Assembly (NCBI GenBank): GCA_032622095.1
Contig: CP136065.1
Coordinates: 118,151,195-118,215,194 of the forward strand
Source: Siphonodentalium dalli
Lineage: Eukaryota > Mollusca > Scaphopoda > Gadilida > Siphonodentaliidae
Length of the DNA stretch: 64,000 nt
Reading direction: 5' to 3'
The notes beneath the pieces are model-generated. The model saw only the letters and a list, made by a program, of their open reading frames with translations, searched no databases and was not told the origin of the DNA. The position numbers and the translations under genes were made by a program. Position 1 is the first letter of the stretch; every line of letters starts with the position of its first letter. Shown in pieces: positions 36,101-50,051 of this stretch.

Positions 36101-38311
36101 CCAATTTTTAATTCTTCTCGGAATCGGATTAAACTTGGAATATAACATTTGCAACATCAGCCGATCTGGAAGCTGAAAACAGATCGTAAATCCGTTGAAA
36201 AATGGCGGAGATTTTGGCCGTCCAAGTTTTAATTTGGGCCCATATGCTTTCCAATAATCAAAGTGTTATCCGTCTCCAAATCAGATGAAATTGATACTAT
36301 GCAATCTATGTTAGCAGCAAATCACAAAAATGGAAACAATTTTTAAATCCGTTGGAAACTAACGGAGTTACCGGGGCCTCAAACTTAGCATTTTGTGCCA
36401 GGGGTTGATGTTTTTCCAATCCCGTCACCCAATTTCGAGGCAGGGGTGGGGTCACGTCCAAACACTTGAGATCAACCTACATATGTTAGGACAACATATA
36501 ATCACCATACTTTATATTTTACGTCCATAAACTGCGATTCATTTCACTCATGATTGTTCCTATTATTATACTTCCATGGTGTAACCAAGGAAGTATATTG
36601 TTTTTCTACTGCGGCCGTTTTCTGTTTAATTGGAAATACTCAGAAACTAATGGGAGGAGGACCGCGAAATCTCTAGCGAATGAAGGCATCTAAGGTCTAC
36701 TAAAAATAATGGTATCCGGATGTTGGTCCAATATCTTTTGACAGAGTCATGGCCCTTTTTCGATTATTTTTCATTATTATTATTATACTGGACACTTTTG
36801 CAACCCTTATTACTCGAAAAGTAACAGGAGTAGCACACTAAAACTTGGTACGTATCTTGGGATCAAAGAGTTGTATGCCATCGTCGCATAACGAATATTG
36901 TCCGCGTTTTCCCCGAGGAGTTATCTCCCTTTATCTAAAAAAAATGTCATTTGATTATCTCGGAAATTATAAGGAGCAGAGCATCGAAAATTGGACCGTA
37001 TGCACATCTCGATATGCCCTACTGTCCACGGGCATCAGAACTTGTGTCCGCGCTTTCCCTGAGGAGTTACCGCCCATAGTTGGCAAACCTCTATTTGATT
37101 GTACTATGTTGTCCTCTTGTATCATTCCAGATAACTGCTTTTCATAGTCGTGTTGACCGTTGTCAGTTTAGTCAGAGAAGGAAATTTTGACAGGGTCGGA
37201 CATATATTTTGACACTGGGGTGGGGGGCAAATTTTTTGAAAAATAAAATTTTGATTGACATTCATATATTTAAGTTTATGTATTTCCCGAACGAAAACAA
37301 ACTCATACCGGAAAGGATTTTTGAAATCCGAGAAGAAATGCAAGAGTTACGGGCCCTCAAAGTTTGCAATTTGGGCCCATGTGCTTGTGATCACATCTCC
37401 TCCGAAGATATCGAACATAGGATGTCATCTGATACGCCAATGTGTGCGGACTGAAGAGGGCACGCGGTGGGCTAAATTTTGCCAGTGTCGGTTCATTATT
37501 GTGGGTCTGGGGAGGGGTGGTCCGTGGTACCATTTTTTAATTCTTCTCGGAATCAGATGAAACTTGGAATCTAACATCTGCAACATCAGCCGATCTAGAA
37601 AGTGAAAAAATTTCGAAAATCCACCAAAAACTGAAAGAATTGCGGCCCCTCAAACTTTGCAATTTTGGGCCCGTGTGCTTGATAACACATCTCCTCCGAA
37701 GATATCGAACATAGGATGTCATCTGATACGAAAATGCGTACGGACTGAAGACGGCACGCGGTGGGCCAAATTTATCCAGTGTCGGTACAGTATTGTGGGT
37801 CTGGGGAGGGGTGGTCCGTGGTACCAATTTTTAATTCTTCTCGGAATCGGATTAAACTTGGAATATAACATTTGCAACATCAGCCGATCTGGAAGCTGAA
37901 AACAGATCGTAAATCCGTTGAAAAATGGCGGAGATTTTGGCCGTCCAAGTTTTAATTTGGGCCCATATGCTTTCCAATAATCAAAGTGTTATCCGTCTCC
38001 AAATCAGATGAAATTGATACTATGCAATCTATGTTAGCAGCAAATCACAAAAATGGAAACAATTTTTAAATCCGTTGGAAACTAACGGAGTTACCGGGGC
38101 CTCAAACTTAGCATTTTGTGCCAGGGGTTGATGTTTTTCCAATCCCGTCACCCAATTTCGAGGCAGGGGTGGGGTCACGTCCAAACACTTGAGATCAACC
38201 TACATATGTTAGGACAACATATAATCACCATACTTTATATTTTACGTCCATAAACTGCGATTCATTTCACTCATGATTGTTCCTATTATTATACTTCCAT
38301 GGTGTAACCAA
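33143..38311 (+). repeat. Unit A right-block copies 4-6
   Basis: Three consecutive full-length copies (starts 33143, 34866, 36589) that look identical. All have ATCTAAAAAAAATG, TCCGAGAAG and CACATCTCCTCC, consistent with local amplification of one copy. Confidence 0.93.
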
Positions 38312-40034
38312 GGAAGTATATTGTTTTTCTACTGCGGCCGTTTTCTGTTTAATTGGAAATACTCAGAAACTAATGGGAGGAGGACCGCGAAATCTCTAGC
38401 GAATGAAGGCATCTAAGGTCTACTAAAAATAATGGTATCCGGATGTTGGTCCAATATCTTTTGACAGAGTCATGGCCCTTTTTCGATTATTTTTCATTAT
38501 TATTATTATACTGGACACTTTTGCAACCCTTATTACTCGAAAAGTAACAGGAGTAGCACACTAAAACTTGGTACGTATCTTGGGATCAAAGAGTTGTATG
38601 CCATCGTCGCATAACGAATATTGTCCGCGTTTTCCCCGAGGAGTTATCTCCCTTTATCTGAAAAAAATGTCATTTGATTATCTCGGAAATTATAAGGAGC
38701 AGAGCATCGAAAATTGGACCGTATGCACATCTCGATATGCCCTACTGTCCACGGGCATCAGAACTTGTGTCCGCGCTTTCCCTGAGGAGTTACCGCCCAT
38801 AGTTGGCAAACCTCTATTTGATTGTACTATGTTGTCCTCTTGTATCATTCCAGATAACTGCTTTTCATAGTCGTGTTGACCGTTGTCAGTTTAGTCAGAG
38901 AAGGAAATTTTGACAGGGTCGGACATATATTTTGACACTGGGGTGGGGGGCAAATTTTTTGAAAAATAAAATTTTGATTGACATTCATATATTTAAGTTT
39001 ATGTATTTCCCGAACGAAAACAAACTCATACCGGAAAGGATTTTTGAAATCCGCGAAGAAATGCAAGAGTTACGGGCCCTCAAAGTTTGCAATTTGGGCC
39101 CATGTGCTTGTGATCACATCTTCTCCGAAGATATCGAACATAGGATGTCATCTGATACGCCAATGTGTGCGGACTGAAGAGGGCACGCGGTGGGCTAAAT
39201 TTTGCCAGTGTCGGTTCATTATTGTGGGTCTGGGGAGGGGTGGTCCGTGGTACCATTTTTTAATTCTTCTCGGAATCAGATGAAACTTGGAATCTAACAT
39301 CTGCAACATCAGCCGATCTAGAAAGTGAAAAAATTTCGAAAATCCACCAAAAACTGAAAGAATTGCGGCCCCTCAAACTTTGCAATTTTGGGCCCGTGTG
39401 CTTGATAACACATCTCCTCCGAAGATATCGAACATAGGATGTCATCTGATACGAAAATGCGTACGGACTGAAGACGGCACGCGGTGGGCCAAATTTATCC
39501 AGTGTCGGTACAGTATTGTGGGTCTGGGGAGGGGTGGTCCGTGGTACCAATTTTTAATTCTTCTCGGAATCGGATTAAACTTGGAATATAACATTTGCAA
39601 CATCAGCCGATCTGGAAGCTGAAAACAGATCGTAAATCCGTTGAAAAATGGCGGAGATTTTGGCCGTCCAAGTTTTAATTTGGGCCCATATGCTTTCCAA
39701 TAATCAAAGTGTTATCCGTCTCCAAATCAGATGAAATTGATACTATGCAATCTATGTTAGCAGCAAATCACAAAAATGGAAACAATTTTTAAATCCGTTG
39801 GAAACTAACGGAGTTACCGGGGCCTCAAACTTAGCATTTTGTGCCAGGGGTTGATGTTTTTCCAATCCCGTCACCCAATTTCGAGGCAGGGGTGGGGTCA
39901 CGTCCAAACACTTGAGATCAACCTACATATGTTAGGACAACATATAATCACCATACTTTATATTTTACGTCCATAAACTGCGATTCATTTCACTCATGAT
40001 TGTTCCTATTATTATACTTCCATGGTGTAACCAA
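38312..40034 (+). repeat. Unit A right-block copy 7
   Basis: Full length. It switches back to ATCTGAAAAAAATG, TCCGCGAAG and CACATCTTCTCC, resembling copy 2. Confidence 0.93.
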
Positions 40035-41463
40035 GGAAGTATATTGTTTTTCTACTGCGGCCGTTTTCTGTTTAATTGGAAATACTCAGAAACTAATGGG
40101 AGGAGGACCGCGAAATCTCTAGCGAATGAAGGCATCTAAGGTCTACTAAAAATAATGGTATCCGGATGTTGGTCCAATATCTTTTGACAGAGTCATGGCC
40201 CTTTTTCGATTATTTTTCATTATTATTATTATACTGGACACTTTTGCAACCCTTATTACTCGAAAAGTAACAGGAGTAGCACACTAAAACTTGGTACGTA
40301 TCTTGGGATCAAAGAGTTGTATGCCATCGTCGCATAACGAATATTGTCCGCGTTTTCCCCGAGGAGTTATCTCCCTTTATCTGAAAAAAATGTCATTTGA
40401 TTATCTCGGAAATTATAAGGAGCAGAGCATCGAAAATTGGACCGTATGCACATCTCGATATGCCCTACTGTCCACGGGCATCAGAACTTGTGTCCGCGCT
40501 TTCCCTGAGGAGTTACCGCCCATAGTTGGCAAACCTCTATTTGATTGTACTATGTTGTCCTCTTGTATCATTCCAGATAACTGCTTTTCATAGTCGTGTT
40601 GACCGTTGTCAGTTTAGTCAGAGAAGGAAATTTTGACAGGGTCGGACATATATTTTGACACTGGGGTGGGGGGCAAATTTTTTGAAAAATAAAATTTTGA
40701 TTGACATTCATATATTTAAGTTTATGTATTTCCCGAACGAAAACAAACTCATACCGGAAAGGATTTTTGAAATCCGCGAAGAAATGCAAGAGTTACGGGC
40801 CCTCAAAGTTTGCAATTTGGGCACATGTGCTTGTGATCACATCTTCTCCGAAGATATCGAACATAGGATGTCATCTGATACGCCAATGTGTGCGGACTGA
40901 AGAGGGCACGCGGTGGGCTAAATTTTGCCAGTGTCGGTTCATTATTGTGGGTCTGGGGAGGGGTGGTCCGTGGTACCATTTTTTAATTCTTCTCGGAATC
41001 GGATTAAACTTGGAATATAACATTTGCAACATCAGCCGATCTGGAAGCTGAAAACAGATCGTAAATCCGTTGAAAAATGGCGGAGATTTTGGCCGTCCAA
41101 GTTTTAATTTGGGCCCATATGCTTTCCAATAATCAAAGTGTTATCCGTCTCCAAATCAGATGAAATTGATACTATGCAATCTATGTTAGCAGCAAATCAC
41201 AAAAATGGAAACAATTTTTAAATCCGTTGGAAACTAACGGAGTTACCGGGGCCTCAAACTTAGCATTTTGTGCCAGGGGTTGATGTTTTTCCAATCCCGT
41301 CACCCAATTTCGAGGCAGGGGTGGGGTCACGTCCAAACACTTGAGATCAACCTACATATGTTAGGACAACATATAATCACCATACTTTATATTTTACGTC
41401 CATAAACTGCGATTCATTTCACTCATGATTGTTCCTATTATTATACTTCCATGGTGTAACCAA
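40035..41463 (+). repeat. Unit A right-block copy 8 with 294-bp deletion
   Basis: The copy is 1429 bp long. It follows module 1 up to the shared TTCTCGGAATC at about 40990-41000 and continues in module 2 (GGATTAAACTTGG). Exactly one internal module has been lost by recombination between the two. It also has GGGCACATG where others have GGGCCCATG. Confidence 0.95.
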
Positions 41464-43177
41464 GGAAGTATATTGTTTTTCTACTGCGGCCGTTTTCTGT
41501 TTAATTGGAAATACTCAGAAACTAATGGGAGGAGGACCGCGAAATCTCTAGCGAATGAAGGCATCTAAGGTCTACTAAAAATAATGGTATCCGGATGTTG
41601 GTCCAATATCTTTTGACAGAGTCATGGCCCTTTTTCGATTATTTTTCATTATTATTATTATACTGGACACTTTTGCAACCCTTATTACTCGAAAAGTAAC
41701 AGGAGTAGCACACTAAAACTTGGTACGTATCTTGGGATCAAAGAGTTGTATGCCATCGTCGCATAACGAATATTGTCCGCGTTTTCCCCGAGGAGTTATC
41801 TCCCTTTATCTGAAAAAAATGTCATTTGATTATCTCGGAAATTATAAGGAGCAGAGCATCGAAAATTGGACCGTATGCACATCTCGATATGCCCTACTGT
41901 CCACGGGCATCAGAACTTGTGTCCGCGCTTTCCCTGAGGAGTTACCGCCCATAGTTGGCAAACCTCTATTTGATTGTACTATGTTGTCCTCTTGTATCAT
42001 TCCAGATAACTGCTTTTCATAGTCGTGTTGACCGTTGTCAGTTTAGTCAGAGAAGGAAATTTTGACAGGGTCGGACATATATTTTGACACTGGGGTGGGG
42101 GGCAAATTTTTTGAAAAATAAAATTTTGATTGACATTCATATATTTAAGTTTATGTATTTCCCGAACGAAAACAAACTCATACCGGAAAGGATTTTTGAA
42201 ATCCGCGAAGAAATGCAAGAGTTACGGGCCCTCAAAGTTTGCAATTTGGGCCCATGTGCTTGTGATCACATCTCCTCCGAAGATATCGAACATAGGATGT
42301 CATCTGATACGCCAATGTGTGCGGACTGAAGAGGGCACGCGGTGGGCTAAATTTTGCCAGTGTCGGTTCATTATTGTGGGTCTGGGGAGGGGTGGTCCGT
42401 GGTACCAATTTTTAATTCTTCTCGGAATCAGATGAAACTTGGAATCTAACATCAGCCGATCTAGAAAGTGAAAAAATTTCGAAAATCCACCAAAAACTGA
42501 AAGAATTGCGGCCCCTCAAACTTTGCAATTTTGGGCCCGTGTGCTTGATAACACATCTCCTCCGAAGATATCGAACATAGGATGTCATCTGATACGAAAA
42601 TGCGTACGGACTGAAGACGGCACGCGGTGGGCCAAATTTATCCAGTGTCGGTACAGTATTGTGGGTCTGGGGAGGGGTGGTCCGTGGTACCAATTTTTAA
42701 TTCTTCTCGGAATCGGATTAAACTTGGAATATAACATTTGCAACATCAGCCGATCTGGAAGCTGAAAACAGATCGTAAATCCGTTGAAAAATGGCGGAGA
42801 TTTTGGCCGTCCAAGTTTTAATTTGGGCCCATATGCTTTCCAATAATCAAAGTGTTATCCGTCTCCAAATCAGATGAAATTGATACTATGCAATCTATGT
42901 TAGCAGCAAATCACAAAAATGGAAACAATTTTTAAATCCGTTGGAAACTAACGGAGTTACCGGGGCCTCAAACTTAGCATTTTGTGCCAGGGGTTGATGT
43001 TTTTCCAATCCCGTCACCCAATTTCGAGGCAGGGGTGGGGTCACGTCCAAACACTTGAGATCAACCTACATATGTTAGGACAACATATAATCACCATACT
43101 TTATATTTTACGTCCATAAACTGCGATTCATTTCACTCATGATTGTTCCTATTATTATACTTCCATGGTGTAACCAA
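41464..43177 (+). repeat. Unit A right-block copy 9, 9-bp deletion
   Basis: The copy is 1714 bp long. CTAACATCTGCAACATCAGCC is shortened to CTAACATCAGCC at about 42446, between two ACATC words. It has TCCGCGAAG with CACATCTCCTCC, and GGTACCAATTT at the end of module 1. Confidence 0.93.
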
Positions 43178-44900
43178 GGAAGTATATTGTTTTTCTACTG
43201 CGGCCGTTTTCTGTTTAATTGGAAATACTCAGAAACTAATGGGAGGAGGACCGCGAAATCTCTAGCGAATGAAGGCATCTAAGGTCTACTAAAAATAATG
43301 GTATCCGGATGTTGGTCCAATATCTTTTGACAGAGTCATGGCCCTTTTTCGATTATTTTTCATTATTATTATTATACTGGACACTTTTGCAACCCTTATT
43401 ACTCGAAAAGTAACAGGAGTAGCACACTAAAACTTGGTACGTATCTTGGGATCAAAGAGTTGTATGCCATCGTCGCATAACGAATATTGTCCGCGTTTTC
43501 CCCGAGGAGTTATCTCCCTTTATCTGAAAAAAATGTCATTTGATTATCTCGGAAATTATAAGGAGCAGAGCATCGAAAATTGGACCGTATGCACATCTCG
43601 ATATGCCCTACTGTCCACGGGCATCAGAACTTGTGTCCGCGCTTTCCCTGAGGAGTTACCGCCCATAGTTGGCAAACCTCTATTTGATTGTACTATGTTG
43701 TCCTCTTGTATCATTCCAGATAACTGCTTTTCATAGTCGTGTTGACCGTTGTCAGTTTAGTCAGAGAAGGAAATTTTGACAGGGTCGGACATATATTTTG
43801 ACACTGGGGTGGGGGGCAAATTTTTTGAAAAATAAAATTTTGATTGACATTCATATATTTAAGTTTATGTATTTCCCGAACGAAAACAAACTCATACCGG
43901 AAAGGATTTTTGAAATCCGCGAAGAAATGCAAGAGTTACGGGCCCTCAAAGTTTGCAATTTGGGCCCATGTGCTTGTGATCACATCTCCTCCGAAGATAT
44001 CGAACATAGGATGTCATCTGATACGCCAATGTGTGCGGACTGAAGAGGGCACGCGGTGGGCTAAATTTTGCCAGTGTCGGTTCATTATTGTGGGTCTGGG
44101 GAGGGGTGGTCCGTGGTACCAATTTTTAATTCTTCTCGGAATCAGATGAAGCTTGGAATCTAACATCTGCAACATCAGCCGATCTAGAAAGTGAAAATTT
44201 TTCGAAAATCCACCAAAAACTGAAAGAATTGCGGCCCCTCAAACTTTGCAATTTTGGGCCCGTGTGCTTGATAACACATCTCCTCCGAAGATATCGAACA
44301 TAGGATGTCATCTGATACGAAAATGCGTACGGACTGAAGACGGCACGCGGTGGGCCAAATTTATCCAGTGTCGGTACAGTATTGTGGGTCTGGGGAGGGG
44401 TGGTCCGTGGTACCAATTTTTAATTCTTCTCGGAATCGGATTAAACTTGGAATATAACATTTGCAACATCAGCCGATCTGGAAGCTGAAAACAGATCGTA
44501 AATCCGTTGAAAAATGGCGGAGATTTTGGCCGTCCAAGTTTTAATTTGGGCCCATATGCTTTCCAATAATCAAAGTGTTATCCGTCTCCAAATCAGATGA
44601 AATTGATACTATGCAATCTATGTTAGCAGCAAATCACAAAAATGGAAACAATTTTTAAATCCGTTGGAAACTAACGGAGTTACCGGGGCCTCAAACTTAG
44701 CATTTTGTGCCAGGGGTTGATGTTTTTCCAATCCCGTCACCCAATTTCGAGGCAGGGGTGGGGTCACGTCCAAACACTTGAGATCAACCTACATATGTTA
44801 GGACAACATATAATCACCATACTTTATATTTTACGTCCATAAACTGCGATTCATTTCACTCATGATTGTTCCTATTATTATACTTCCATGGTGTAACCAA
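43178..44900 (+). repeat. Unit A right-block copy 10
   Basis: Full length. It has GAAGCTTGG (others GAAACTTGG) at about 44148, and GAAAATTTTTCG, which is shared with the next copy. Confidence 0.93.
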
Positions 44901-46623
44901 GGAAGTATATTGTTTTTCTACTGCGGCCGTTTTCTGTTTAATTGGAAATACTCAGAAACTAATGGGAGGAGGACCGCGAAATCTCTAGCGAATGAAGGCA
45001 TCTAAGGTCTACTAAAAATAATGGTATCCGGATGTTGGTCCAATATCTTTTGACAGAGTCATGGCCCTTTTTCGATTATTTTTCATTATTATTATTATAC
45101 TGGACACTTTTGCAACCCTTATTACTCGAAAAGTAACAGGAGTAGCACACTAAAACTTGGTACGTATCTTGGGATCAAAGAGTTGTATGCCATCGTCGCA
45201 TAACGAATATTGTCCGCGTTTTCCCCGAGGAGTTATCTCCCTTTATCTGAAAAAAATGTCATTTGATTATCTCGGAAATTATAAGGAGCAGAGCATCGAA
45301 AATTGGACCGTATGCACATCTCGATATGCCCTACTGTCCACGGGCATCAGAACTTGTGTCCGCGCTTTCCCTGAGGAGTTACCGCCCATAGTTGGCAAAC
45401 CTCTATTTGATTGTACTATGTTGTCCTCTTGTATCATTCCAGATAACTGCTTTTCATAGTCGTGTTGACCGTTGTCAGTTTAGTCAGAGAAGGAAATTTT
45501 GACAGGGTCGGACATATATTTTGACACTGGGGTGGGGGGCAAATTTTTTGAAAAATAAAATTTTGATTGACATTCATATATTTAAGTTTATGTATTTCCC
45601 GAACGAAAACAAACTCATACCGGAAAGGATTTTTGAAATCCGCGAAGAAATGCAAGAGTTACGGGCCCTCAAAGTTTGCAATTTGGGCCCATGTGCTTGT
45701 GATCACATCTCCTCCGAAGATATCGAACATAGGATGTCATCTGATACGCCAATGTGTGCGGACTGAAGAGGGCACGCGGTGGGCTAAATTTTGCCAGTGT
45801 CGGTTCATTATTGTGGGTCTGGGGAGGGGTGGTCCGTGGTACCAATTTTTAATTCTTCTCGGAATCAGATGAAACTTGGAATCTAACATCTGCAACATCA
45901 GCCGATCTAGAAAGTGAAAATTTTTCGAAAATCCACCAAAAACTGAAAGAATTGCGGCCCCTCAAACTTTGCAATTTTGGGCCCGTGTGCTTGATAACAC
46001 ATCTCCTCCGAAGATATCGAACATAGGATGTCATCTGATACGAAAATGCGTACGGACTGAAGACGGCACGCGGTGGGCCAAATTTATCCAGTGTCGGTAC
46101 AGTATTGTGGGTCTGGGGAGGGGTGGTCCGTGGTACCAATTTTTAATTCTTCTCGGAATCGGATTAAACTTGGAATATAACATTTGCAACATCAGCCGAT
46201 CTGGAAGCTGAAAACAGATCGTAAATCCGTTGAAAAATGGCGGAGATTTTGGCCGTCCAAGTTTTAATTTGGGCCCATATGCTTTCCAATAATCAAAGTG
46301 TTATCCGTCTCCAAATCAGATGAAATTGATACTATGCAATCTATGTTAGCAGCAAATCACAAAAATGGAAACAATTTTTAAATCCGTTGGAAACTAACGG
46401 AGTTACCGGGGCCTCAAACTTAGCATTTTGTGCCAGGGGTTGATGTTTTTCCAATCCCGTCACCCAATTTCGAGGCAGGGGTGGGGTCACGTCCAAACAC
46501 TTGAGATCAACCTACATATGTTAGGACAACATATAATCACCATACTTTATATTTTACGTCCATAAACTGCGATTCATTTCACTCATGATTGTTCCTATTA
46601 TTATACTTCCATGGTGTAACCAA
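44901..46623 (+). repeat. Unit A right-block copy 11
   Basis: Full length. It shares GAAAATTTTTCG with copy 10 but has the common GAAACTTGG. Confidence 0.93.
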
Positions 46624-48337
46624 GGAAGTATATTGTTTTTCTACTGCGGCCGTTTTCTGTTTAATTGGAAATACTCAGAAACTAATGGGAGGAGGACCGC
46701 GAAATCTCTAGCGAATGAAGGCATCTAAGGTCTACTAAAAATAATGGTATCCGGATGTTGGTCCAATATCTTTTGACAGAGTCATGGCCCTTTTTCGATT
46801 ATTTTTCATTATTATTATTATACTGGACACTTTTGCAACCCTTATTACTCGAAAAGTAACAGGAGTAGCACACTAAAACTTGGTACGTATCTTGGGATCA
46901 AAGAGTTGTATGCCATCGTCGCATAACGAATATTGTCCGCGTTTTCCCCGAGGAGTTATCTCCCTTTATCTGAAAAAAATGTCATTTGATTATCTCGGAA
47001 ATTATAAGGAGCAGAGCATCGAAAATTGGACCGTATGCACATCTCGATATGCCCTACTGTCCACGGGCATCAGAACTTGTGTCCGCGCTTTCCCTGAGGA
47101 GTTACCGCCCATAGTTGGCAAACCTCTATTTGATTGTACTATGTTGTCCTCTTGTATCATTCCAGATAACTGCTTTTCATAGTCGTGTTGACCGTTGTCA
47201 GTTTAGTCAGAGAAGGAAATTTTGACAGGGTCGGACATATATTTTGACACTGGGGTGGGGGGCAAATTTTTTGAAAAATAAAATTTTGATTGACATTCAT
47301 ATATTTAAGTTTATGTATTTCCCGAACGAAAACAAACTCATACCGGAAAGGATTTTTGAAATCCGCGAAGAAATGCAAGAGTTACGGGCCCTCAAAGTTT
47401 GCAATTTGGGCCCATGTGCTTGTGATCACATCTCCTCCGAAGATATCGAACATAGGATGTCATCTGATACGCCAATGTGTGCGGACTGAAGAGGGCACGC
47501 GGTGGGCTAAATTTTGCCAGTGTCGGTTCATTATTGTGGGTCTGGGGAGGGGTGGTCCGTGGTACCATTTTTTAATTCTTCTCGGAATCAGATGAAACTT
47601 GGAATCTAACATCAGCCGATCTAGAAAGTGAAAAAATTTCGAAAATCCACCAAAAACTGAAAGAATTGCGGCCCCTCAAACTTTGCAATTTTGGGCCCGT
47701 GTGCTTGATAACACATCTCCTCCGAAGATATCGAACATAGGATGTCATCTGATACGAAAATGCGTACGGACTGAAGACGGCACGCGGTGGGCCAAATTTA
47801 TCCAGTGTCGGTACAGTATTGTGGGTCTGGGGAGGGGTGGTCCGTGGTACCAATTTTTAATTCTTCTCGGAATCGGATTAAACTTGGAATATAACATTTG
47901 CAACATCAGCCGATCTGGAAGCTGAAAACAGATCGTAAATCCGTTGAAAAATGGCGGAGATTTTGGCCGTCCAAGTTTTAATTTGGGCCCATATGCTTTC
48001 CAATAATCAAAGTGTTATCCGTCTCCAAATCAGATGAAATTGATACTATGCAATCTATGTTAGCAGCAAATCACAAAAATGGAAACAATTTTTAAATCCG
48101 TTGGAAACTAACGGAGTTACCGGGGCCTCAAACTTAGCATTTTGTGCCAGGGGTTGATGTTTTTCCAATCCCGTCACCCAATTTCGAGGCAGGGGTGGGG
48201 TCACGTCCAAACACTTGAGATCAACCTACATATGTTAGGACAACATATAATCACCATACTTTATATTTTACGTCCATAAACTGCGATTCATTTCACTCAT
48301 GATTGTTCCTATTATTATACTTCCATGGTGTAACCAA
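46624..48337 (+). repeat. Unit A right-block copy 12, 9-bp deletion
   Basis: The copy is 1714 bp long with the same 9-bp loss (about 47606) as copies 9 and 13. It keeps GGTACCATTTTTT at the end of module 1. Confidence 0.93.
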
Positions 48338-50051
48338 GGAAGTATATTGTTTTTCTACTGCGGCCGTTTTCTGTTTAATTGGAAATACTCAGAAACTAAT
48401 GGGAGGAGGACCGCGAAATCTCTAGCGAATGAAGGCATCTAAGGTCTACTAAAAATAATGGTATCCGGATGTTGGTCCAATATCTTTTGACAGAGTCATG
48501 GCCCTTTTTCGATTATTTTTCATTATTATTATTATACTGGACACTTTTGCAACCCTTATTACTCGAAAAGTAACAGGAGTAGCACACTAAAACTTGGTAC
48601 GTATCTTGGGATCAAAGAGTTGTATGCCATCGTCGCATAACGAATATTGTCCGCGTTTTCCCCGAGGAGTTATCTCCCTTTATCTGAAAAAAATGTCATT
48701 TGATTATCTCGGAAATTATAAGGAGCAGAGCATCGAAAATTGGACCGTATGCACATCTCGATATGCCCTACTGTCCAAGGGCATCAGAACTTGTGTCCGC
48801 GCTTTCCCTGAGGAGTTACCGCCCATAGTTGGCAAACCTCTATTTGATTGTACTATGTTGTCCTCTTGTATCATTCCAGATAACTGCTTTTCATAGTCGT
48901 GTTGACCGTTGTCAGTTTAGTCAGAGAAGGAAATTTTGACAGGGTCGGACATATATTTTGACACTGGGGTGGGGGGCAAATTTTTTGAAAAATAAAATTT
49001 TGATTGACATTCATATATTTAAGTTTATGTATTTCCCGAACGAAAACAAACTCATACCGGAAAGGATTTTTGAAATCCGCGAAGAAATGCAAGAGTTACG
49101 GGCCCTCAAAGTTTGCAATTTGGGCCCATGTGCTTGTGATCACATCTCCTCCGAAGATATCGAACATAGGATGTCATCTGATACGCCAATGTGTGCGGAC
49201 TGAAGAGGGCACGCGGTGGGCTAAATTTTGCCAGTGTCGGTTCATTATTGTGGGTCTGGGGAGGGGTGGTCCGTGGTACCAATTTTTAATTCTTCTCGGA
49301 ATCAGATGAAACTTGGAATCTAACATCAGCCGATCTAGAAAGTGAAAAAATTTCGAAAATCCACCAAAAACTGAAAGAATTGCGGCCCCTCAAACTTTGC
49401 AATTTTGGGCCCGTGTGCTTGATAACACATCTCCTCCGAAGATATCGAACATAGGATGTCATCTGATACGAAAATGCGTACGGACTGAAGACGGCACGCG
49501 GTGGGCCAAATTTATCCAGTGTCGGTACAGTATTGTGGGTCTGGGGAGGGGTGGTCCGTGGTACCAATTTTTAATTCTTCTCGGAATCGGATTAAACTTG
49601 GAATATAACATTTGCAACATCAGCCGATCTGGAAGCTGAAAACAGATCGTAAATCCGTTGAAAAATGGCGGAGATTTTGGCCGTCCAAGTTTTAATTTGG
49701 GCCCATATGCTTTCCAATAATCAAAGTGTTATCCGTCTCCAAATCAGATGAAATTGATACTATGCAATCTATGTTAGCAGCAAATCACAAAAATGGAAAC
49801 AATTTTTAAATCCGTTGGAAACTAACGGAGTTACCGGGGCCTCAAACTTAGCATTTTGTGCCAGGGGTTGATGTTTTTCCAATCCCGTCACCCAATTTCG
49901 AGGCAGGGGTGGGGTCACGTCCAAACACTTGAGATCAACCTACATATGTTAGGACAACATATAATCACCATACTTTATATTTTACGTCCATAAACTGCGA
50001 TTCATTTCACTCATGATTGTTCCTATTATTATACTTCCATGGTGTAACCAA
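48338..50051 (+). repeat. Unit A right-block copy 13, 9-bp deletion
   Basis: The copy is 1714 bp long, with the 9-bp loss at about 49322. Its private variant is GTCCAAGGGCATC at about 48773 (others GTCCACGGGCATC). Confidence 0.93.
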
